From Dehalococcoidales bacterium (GTDB lineage: Bacteria > Chloroflexota > Dehalococcoidia > Dehalococcoidales > UBA2162), in NCBI GenBank assembly GCA_030648675.1, contig JAUSGV010000080.1, forward strand, positions 1 to 10,108: a DNA stretch of 10,108 nucleotides. Reading direction: 5' to 3'. Position 1 is the first letter of the stretch. Each line of letters begins with the position of its first letter. Positions 5,462-10,108 of this stretch are shown here, piece after piece. The notes beneath the pieces were generated by a model, which was given only the letters and a program-made list of their open reading frames with translations, had not been told where the DNA came from and ran no database searches. The translations under genes and the position numbers were made by a program.

Positions 5462-6616
5462 TTATTTTAAGGCTTTCGCCGGATCCGAATCGGAGAATTC
5501 ATTCAAAATCTTATTATAGTAGTCTACCACCCGTTCCGCTACCCGTTCCCAACTGTATTCCTGGGCTTTCATGATTCCCTTGGCGGCCATTTCATTGCGC
5601 AGCTTTTCGTCCCGGATGAGCATCGCCAGCGCGTCGCTAAGCTGCCGGCTGTCCTTCGGCGGTACCAGCCAGGCCTCCTGGCCGTGAGAAACGACGCTGG
5701 CATAACCTTCAATGTTAGTCGCCACTATCGGTTTCCCCATAGCCATCGCTTCGAGAAGGACGATACCAAAGCTTTCCTGTGTGATAGCCGGCGCACAAAA
5801 AATGTCTGCCGTCCGGTAATACCGCGGCAGGTCATGGTAAGAAACCATGCCGGCGAATACGACGTCATCGACCTTCCATTCCTTGACCCAGTGCTCGTAT
5901 TTGCCTCGCAGGCGGGTACCCGGCCCGGCAATAATGAGTCGCGTGTTGGGCATTTCCTTCTTTAATCGGCGGAAAGCATTGAGCAAATACCCGACTCCCT
6001 TCCTTTTCTCCAACCGTCCGATAAAGAGGATGTTGATCTTTCCGTCTTGGAATTCTTCCAGCGGCGGTACATCCGGATTGAAGACCTTGAGATCGACCCC
6101 GTTCGGGATAATTTCGAACTCGCCAGGGATATATTTGCTCGCGAACCGCTTCGCCGGCGGCGAAACCGCTATTCTGCCCTGTAGCTTGCGGCGGCGCCTT
6201 CTCAGCATGATAATACCTATCGGCCAGGCAAGATGATAGCCCGGACGGGCGTCGCAGGCGTGGAAAGTACCGATATTGATGGTGTTGGAAAACCGCAATA
6301 CCGCCGAACACAACATCGGGGCGAACGGCTCGTGCAGATGAACGATGTCGAATTTTTCTTCTTCCAGAACGGACTTTATCCGGCCTGCCAGAGTAAGCGA
6401 TAGTGTGATCCTTGCCACCGAACCGCTATTGGGAATCGGGCGTGGTTTCCCTATCTGGATAAACCGTTCGCCGAAGGTCGTAACGGGGCTCGAAGCCGGA
6501 GCGATGACTTTTACCACGTGCCCCATGCTGCACAGGCAGCGGTCCAGATTGGTTATGTGATTAGCTACTCCGCCCGGGTAAGAGAAATCGTAAGGTGAAA
6601 CCAGAGCTATCTTCAT
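5462..6616 (-). CDS. GT4-family glycosyltransferase, PimA-like (phosphatidylinositol mannosyltransferase candidate)
   Basis: 384 residues with the two Rossmann domains of GT-B enzymes. The N-terminal domain has PGGVANHI (15-22), VHLHEPFAP (92-100) and TFHA with His119, the position of the key histidine in mycobacterial PimA. PIPNSGSVARI (60-70) closely resembles the PimA loop and helix that bind the lipid head group. The C-terminal domain has GRLEKRKG (200-207, with Arg201 and Lys206 for the nucleotide-sugar phosphates) and the EX7E pair Glu281 and Glu289 in ESFGIVLLEAMAMGKPIVAT. A run of five arginines and a lysine (139-144) could help it sit on acidic membrane. By analogy it adds a sugar from a nucleotide donor, GDP-mannose in PimA, to phosphatidylinositol on the cytoplasmic side. 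Donor and acceptor are inferred from context. Start ATG 6616 follows AAGGTGAT. Confidence 0.95.
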   Translation of the reverse strand: MKIALVSPYDFSYPGGVANHITNLDRCLCSMGHVVKVIAPASSPVTTFGERFIQIGKPRPIPNSGSVARITLSLTLAGRIKSVLEEEKFDIVHLHEPFAPMLCSAVLRFSNTINIGTFHACDARPGYHLAWPIGIIMLRRRRRKLQGRIAVSPPAKRFASKYIPGEFEIIPNGVDLKVFNPDVPPLEEFQDGKINILFIGRLEKRKGVGYLLNAFRRLKKEMPNTRLIIAGPGTRLRGKYEHWVKEWKVDDVVFAGMVSYHDLPRYYRTADIFCAPAITQESFGIVLLEAMAMGKPIVATNIEGYASVVSHGQEAWLVPPKDSRQLSDALAMLIRDEKLRNEMAAKGIMKAQEYSWERVAERVVDYYNKILNEFSDSDPAKALK

Positions 6617-6621
6617 ATCAC

Positions 6622-6635
6622 CTTAACCTGTTAAG
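6622..6635. repeat. 14-base palindrome at the glycosyltransferase ribosome binding site
   Basis: CTTAAC-CT-GTTAAG is a perfect six-base inverted repeat with a two-base centre, lying six bases upstream of the glycosyltransferase ATG. On the mRNA, UUAAG of one arm runs into the AAGGUGAU ribosome binding site, so a small hairpin (CUUAA-CAGG-UUAAG) could cover part of it. It could equally be a weak operator or chance. Confidence 0.35.
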
Positions 6636-6658
6636 TTGGGGAAACAGCGTTCTCTTGA

Positions 6659-7786
6659 CTACCCGGTTTTAGCCTTTCTGGTCTTCTTCGCGGCAGGCGG
6701 CGTTTTCGGCGCCGGCTTTGCTTCCGCAATGTATTCCTCGACCATACTGTGTGCCTCGTCGTCGGTATGCTGTACCGGCGGAGATTTCATAAAGTAGGAC
6801 GACGGGCTGATCAACGCCCCTTTCAATCCCCGGTCCAACGCCAGCTTGACGCAGCGGATGGCATCGATCACCACCCCGGCTGAGTTCGGGCTGTCCCAAA
6901 CCTCGAGTTTGCACTCGAGGATAAGCGGTACGTCGCCGAACGTCCGGCCTTCCATCCTGATGTGGCAGAACTTCCGGTCGAGCAGCCAGGGCACGTAATC
7001 GCTCGGTCCGACGTGCACGTCGCCCGGATCGAGTTTATAATCCAGTTGGGAAGTGACGGCGTTTGTTTTCGAAATCTTCTTGGATTCGAGTCGCTCCCGC
7101 TCCAGCATGTTGAGGAAGTCGGTATTGCCGCCGAAATTCAGCTGGTAGGTACGCTCCAGTTTAACGCCCCGATCCATGAAAAGCCGGGTGAGAACGCGGT
7201 GCGTAATGGTGGCCCCCACCTGCGATTTGATGTCGTCGCCGATCACTGGCAAGCCTTTCTCCGCGAACCGGTCCTGCCAGTATTTTTCACGGGCGATAAA
7301 CACGGGGATACAGTTTACCAGGCCGCAGCCGGCCTCGAGTACCTGCTCTATATACCACTTGGTGGCCATTTCGCTGCCGACGGGGAGGTAGTTCAGCACG
7401 ACATCGGTCTTGGTGTCTTTAAGGATCTTGACGATGTTCGCCGTCGGTCCGGGAGCCTTCTGTATAACCTGCGAGAGGTACTTCCCCAGTCCGTCGTGAG
7501 TCATGCCGCGGGCAACTTTAACACCGATTTCCGGGACGTCGGTGAACTTGTACGTATTGTTCGGCTTGGCAAATATCGCCTCGGCGATATCCTTACCTAC
7601 TTTATTCTTGTCGACGTCGAACGCCGCCACAAAATTGATATCGTTGATATGGTACCCGCCCAGGTTGACGTGCATGAGCCCGGGTACCGAATCATTGTCT
7701 TTTACATTCCGGTAATAGTGGACGCCCTGCACCAGCGACGACGCACAGTTACCCACCCCAATGATAGCGACATTTATCTTACCCAA
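6659..7786 (-). CDS. ino1: inositol-1-phosphate synthase (myo-inositol-3-phosphate synthase)
   Basis: Converts glucose-6-phosphate to inositol-1-phosphate (1L-myo-inositol-1-phosphate; also named 1D-myo-inositol-3-phosphate) using bound NAD, the first step of inositol lipid synthesis. The 375 residues fit the short prokaryotic type. Visible are the NAD-binding start VAIIGVGNCASSLVQG (6-21), AAFDVDKNKVGKDI, VVLNYLPVGSE, the core GDDIKSQVGATITHR with its catalytic lysine, LNFGGNTDFLNM and HVGPSDYVPWL. The last 22 residues form a Pro-, Ala- and Lys-rich tail (KPAPKTPPAAKKTRKAKTG) beyond the folded domain; this may be disordered. The start is TTG 7786, preceded by AAAGGAGG with an 11-base spacer; no ATG or GTG fits better. 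It stands 35 bases after truB and 42 before the glycosyltransferase, and supplies substrate for the phosphatidyltransferase two genes on. Confidence 0.97.
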   Translation of the reverse strand: MGKINVAIIGVGNCASSLVQGVHYYRNVKDNDSVPGLMHVNLGGYHINDINFVAAFDVDKNKVGKDIAEAIFAKPNNTYKFTDVPEIGVKVARGMTHDGLGKYLSQVIQKAPGPTANIVKILKDTKTDVVLNYLPVGSEMATKWYIEQVLEAGCGLVNCIPVFIAREKYWQDRFAEKGLPVIGDDIKSQVGATITHRVLTRLFMDRGVKLERTYQLNFGGNTDFLNMLERERLESKKISKTNAVTSQLDYKLDPGDVHVGPSDYVPWLLDRKFCHIRMEGRTFGDVPLILECKLEVWDSPNSAGVVIDAIRCVKLALDRGLKGALISPSSYFMKSPPVQHTDDEAHSMVEEYIAEAKPAPKTPPAAKKTRKAKTG

Positions 7787-7797
7787 CGTTCGGGAAT

Positions 7798-7805
7798 CCT
7801 CCTTT
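7798..7805 (-). promoter_or_regulatory. ribosome binding site that decides the TTG start of ino1
   Basis: AAAGGAGG on the minus strand is the only strong site near the gene start. It stands 11 bases before TTG 7786, longer than usual, but no other start codon is in frame between it and the conserved IGVGNCAS motif. Confidence 0.6.
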
Positions 7806-7821
7806 ACCGCTTGTTCAGCAA

Positions 7822-8745
7822 TCAGAGATTTAGGAGCACTTTTTCAGGATGCCAGAATCCATTTCCAGCGTTGAAGCGTAGCACACCGACGAATCGTCCG
7901 TCAAGGGCGTAGGCACGGCACTGTTCTGCCGTAACCGTCGCTTCACCCGCCTCCGGTACCGGCGTTGTTTCCGCAACCTCGGCGGGAGTTAAAGTCCGCC
8001 CCATTTTCATATGTTTTTCCGCTTCGTTGTCGAGCACGACTGCTGGCAAATGTGTCAGGACGCAATCCGGCGGATGCATCAAGTCCTTCCAGTTCCCCAG
8101 GCGAAAAGCATCGGTGAGTTTCTCCACGGATACCGACTCGCTTTTGTCGAATCGTCCGTATCTCGTTCGGACCAGGCTGCGCATTGCCGCCCCGCACCCG
8201 AGTACCTGGCCCATGTCGTGAGCAATAGCCCTGATATAAGTACCTTTTCCGCAAACGATATCGAGCGTGGCAACGGGCGGATGAAAGTCGACAAGTTCCA
8301 GGCTGTGGATCTCGGCGATCCGCGGTTTACGCTCTACCTCGATCCCGGCTCGTGCCAGTGTGTAAAGCGGTTTGCCGCAATATTTCACCGCGCTGTACAT
8401 GGGCGGTGTTTGCTGGATTGGGCCTCTAAATGCGATAAGCACCTCTTCCAGCCTTTTCCGGTTGATGGCTGTTGGGTCGATGCGCCGCGTGACCTGACCG
8501 GAGATATCGTAAGTATCCGTCTCTATGCCGAGTTCAATTTCCGCAATATACCTCTTGGTCATCACGCCGAAGAACTCGACGACGCGGGTAGCCTGGCCGA
8601 GACAAATTGGCAAAACCCCGGTAGCCATCGGGTCGAGCGTACCGGCATGGCCGACGCGCCGTTCGCCGCTCAATCTTCTGACCAGGGCTACAATTTGGAA
8701 AGATGTCACCCCAGATGGCTTGTCGACATTCAGTATGCCGTTCAT
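7822..8745 (-). CDS. truB: tRNA pseudouridine(55) synthase
   Basis: Makes pseudouridine-55 in the T-loop of tRNAs. At 307 residues it has the usual bacterial length. The start MNGILNVDKPSGVTSF is typical, GHAGTLDPMATGVLP (32-46) carries the catalytic Asp38, and KRYIAEIELGIETDTYD, QTPPMYSAVKYCGKPLY and GKGTYIRAIAHDMG are the other family motifs. The region from about residue 235 forms the C-terminal PUA-like RNA-binding domain. ATG 8745 lies four bases after the rbfA stop with no clear ribosome binding site, so translation probably depends on coupling to rbfA. The order infB-rbfA-truB is widely conserved in bacteria. Confidence 0.99.
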   Translation of the reverse strand: MNGILNVDKPSGVTSFQIVALVRRLSGERRVGHAGTLDPMATGVLPICLGQATRVVEFFGVMTKRYIAEIELGIETDTYDISGQVTRRIDPTAINRKRLEEVLIAFRGPIQQTPPMYSAVKYCGKPLYTLARAGIEVERKPRIAEIHSLELVDFHPPVATLDIVCGKGTYIRAIAHDMGQVLGCGAAMRSLVRTRYGRFDKSESVSVEKLTDAFRLGNWKDLMHPPDCVLTHLPAVVLDNEAEKHMKMGRTLTPAEVAETTPVPEAGEATVTAEQCRAYALDGRFVGVLRFNAGNGFWHPEKVLLNL

Positions 8746-8749
8746 GCCG

Positions 8750-9103
8750 TTACTGATTTTGTTCTGAGGAAACTTTGTTGATGAGCTGGGTTATGCGATC
8801 GCCGCGCTCTATCGAATTATCCGCAATAAAAGTTATCTCGGGTGTATAGCGGAGCTTCAAGCTTTTCGACAATTCGCGGCGGAAGAAACCGGAAGCCACG
8901 GTCAGTACTTTAAGTGTCTCCTTTCTCTCGGCTTCGGTGCCGAGAAAACTAATGTATACCCGGGTATGCTTCAGGTCTGACGCGGTATCGACTTTCGTAA
9001 TAGCAATAAAATTGCCGAGGCGGGGGTCATTGACCTCTCGCTGCAGCAGGTGGCTGATCTCTTCCTGAATAAGGCTATTAATGCGCTCAACGCGATGCGA
9101 CAT
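8750..9103 (-). CDS. rbfA: 30S ribosome-binding factor A
   Basis: A small KH-fold protein that binds the 30S subunit late in its assembly and helps mature the 5' end of 16S rRNA. The 117 residues match the family size. Recognisable parts are RVERINSLIQEEISHLLQRE, NDPRLGNFIAITKVDTASDL, HTRVYISFLG, FFRRELSKSLKLRYTPEITF and the closing helix with RITQLINKV. ATG 9103 has AAGGAAGG immediately upstream, overlapping the infB stop, which is 12 bases away. No unusual features. Confidence 0.99.
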   Translation of the reverse strand: MSHRVERINSLIQEEISHLLQREVNDPRLGNFIAITKVDTASDLKHTRVYISFLGTEAERKETLKVLTVASGFFRRELSKSLKLRYTPEITFIADNSIERGDRITQLINKVSSEQNQ

Positions 9104-9115
9104 ATTGTGCCTTCC

Positions 9116-10108
9116 TTAGGCGACTTCTTCAGTCTTGTAAAATTCCAGGACATCGCCGACCTGGAAATCGTCGAAGTCTTTGACGACGACGCCGCATTCG
9201 TAGCCCGTAGCCACTTCGGTGACGTCTTCTTTAAACCGTCTGAGACTTTCCGCTACCGATTCGATAACTACCTTGTTCTTGCGCTTGACTCTGAGTGATG
9301 AACCGCGGGTAAGCTTGCCCTCGACGACATACGCACCGGCCGCCTTCTGCTTCTTTGACGCAGGGAAGACCCCCCTGACCTCAGCCCGGCCGGTGATGAC
9401 CTCTGTCTTGGCAGGCGTCAGCAGGCCTTTCAACGCCTTATTGACGTCATCGATGATCTGGTAAATAACGCCGTAGTTTCTGATACTGATACCTTCCCGT
9501 TCTGCCAGTCGTTTTGCCCCGGCATCGGGGACGGCATTGAATCCGATGATTATTCCTTTCGATGCCAGTGCGAGCATGATGTCGTTTTCCGTGATAATGC
9601 CGGTACCGCTGTGCAGGACTCGCACCTTCAAATCTTCGGTAGACAGTTGTTCCAGTGAAGTCTTGATCGGTTCGATACTTCCCTGCACGTCAGCCTTAAG
9701 GATCACGTTCAATTCCTGGACGTGTCCCGCACTGACCTGTTCCTTGATGTTGGTTAAAGTAACGGCGGGAGAACTCTGTTTCTGCCCCGCCTCCGATTTA
9801 CGCTTCTCCACTAACGAACGGGCTTGTGCTTCACCGGCGGCGACACTGAAGTTGTCGCCGGCCGACGGCACTACCGACAGGCCGAGAATTTCTACCGGGG
9901 TCGCCGGCTCGGCCTTCCTCACCTGTTTGCCCTCCGAGTTGAACATAGCCTTGATCTTTCCAAAGGAATCGCCGACGACGATAATATCTCCCACGCGCAG
10001 GGTTCCGTTGTGCACCAGCACTGTAGCCAGGGCACCCTTGCTCTTATCCATATTGGCTTCGATGACAACGCCTTCGGCGGACTTGTGCGGATCGGCCTTA
10101 AGTTCTTC
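9116..10108 (-). CDS. infB: translation initiation factor IF-2, C-terminal part (5' end outside window)
   Basis: The frame is open to the right edge of the window and ends with TAA at 9116-9118. About 330 residues are visible, starting in domain II just after the GTPase domain (EELKADPHKSAEGVVIEANM, then GALATVLVHNGTLRVGDIIV). Next come the linker and domain III (VILKADVQGSIEPIKTSLEQ, VLHSGTGIITENDIMLALAS, IGFNAVPDAGAKRLAE) and the C-terminal tRNA-binding domain (GRAEVRGVFPASKK, ending YECGVVVKDFDDFQVGDVLEFY). This domain recognises formyl-Met-tRNA; the missing N-terminal part would hold the GTPase. An in-frame ATG at 10051 is internal, because clear IF-2 sequence precedes it. It is the first visible gene of the minus-strand array. 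Confidence 0.99.
   Translation of the reverse strand, partial: EELKADPHKSAEGVVIEANMDKSKGALATVLVHNGTLRVGDIIVVGDSFGKIKAMFNSEGKQVRKAEPATPVEILGLSVVPSAGDNFSVAAGEAQARSLVEKRKSEAGQKQSSPAVTLTNIKEQVSAGHVQELNVILKADVQGSIEPIKTSLEQLSTEDLKVRVLHSGTGIITENDIMLALASKGIIIGFNAVPDAGAKRLAEREGISIRNYGVIYQIIDDVNKALKGLLTPAKTEVITGRAEVRGVFPASKKQKAAGAYVVEGKLTRGSSLRVKRKNKVVIESVAESLRRFKEDVTEVATGYECGVVVKDFDDFQVGDVLEFYKTEEVA

Noticed and set aside
6962..7912. A 316-codon open frame on the plus strand
   Set aside because: It lies opposite ino1 and the end of truB, both unmistakable, and its translation has no family character; high GC third positions of the real genes create it.
8011..8781. A 256-codon open frame opposite truB
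   Set aside because: It is a shadow of the truB coding strand, with no ribosome binding site or recognisable protein features.

Overview
The window most likely comes from a member of the Chloroflexota, probably class Dehalococcoidia. That is an inference from gene order and protein character: a translation cluster (infB-rbfA-truB) runs straight into an inositol-phospholipid cluster (ino1, a PimA-like glycosyltransferase, a CDP-alcohol phosphatidyltransferase) and then purA. Base composition is moderate in the core genes, and AT-richer in the two intergenic stretches near 1800-1910 and 3040-3165. No rRNA, tRNA, CRISPR array or transposase was seen, and no stretch over 300 bases lacks a gene.

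The window has two halves that meet tail to tail at 3452/3459. The left half (1-3452, + strand) is accessory. It holds the 3' part of a DUF1801 gene and a two-domain PhnB/glyoxalase-like gene broken by two opposite single-base frameshifts. A cluster of small genes follows: a three-unit DUF3096-like membrane protein, a 45-residue single-unit relative, a second three-unit paralogue, a DUF3008-like gene interrupted by TAA, a conserved-looking 106-residue soluble protein, and a double DUF1540 cysteine-rich protein. The 45-residue gene and the DUF1540 gene are preceded by nearly the same promoter-like block (34 of 39 aligned bases outside the spacer). This suggests that 1912-3010 and 3165-3452 are two transcription units under one control.

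The right half (3459-10108, - strand) is a tightly packed array of intact core genes. In transcription order these are infB (5' part outside the window), rbfA, truB, ino1, a GT4 glycosyltransferase, a CDP-alcohol phosphatidyltransferase and purA. All gaps are between 4 and 42 bases, except 35 bases between truB and ino1, so they probably form one long transcript. Ino1 would make inositol-1-phosphate from glucose-6-phosphate, the phosphatidyltransferase would attach it to a CDP-activated lipid, and the glycosyltransferase would add a sugar (mannose in the mycobacterial model) on the cytoplasmic face of the membrane.

The points most worth a second look are the shared promoter block, the one-unit to three-unit expansion of DUF3096-like proteins, and the fact that all three gene-breaking changes lie in the accessory half while the core half is intact.
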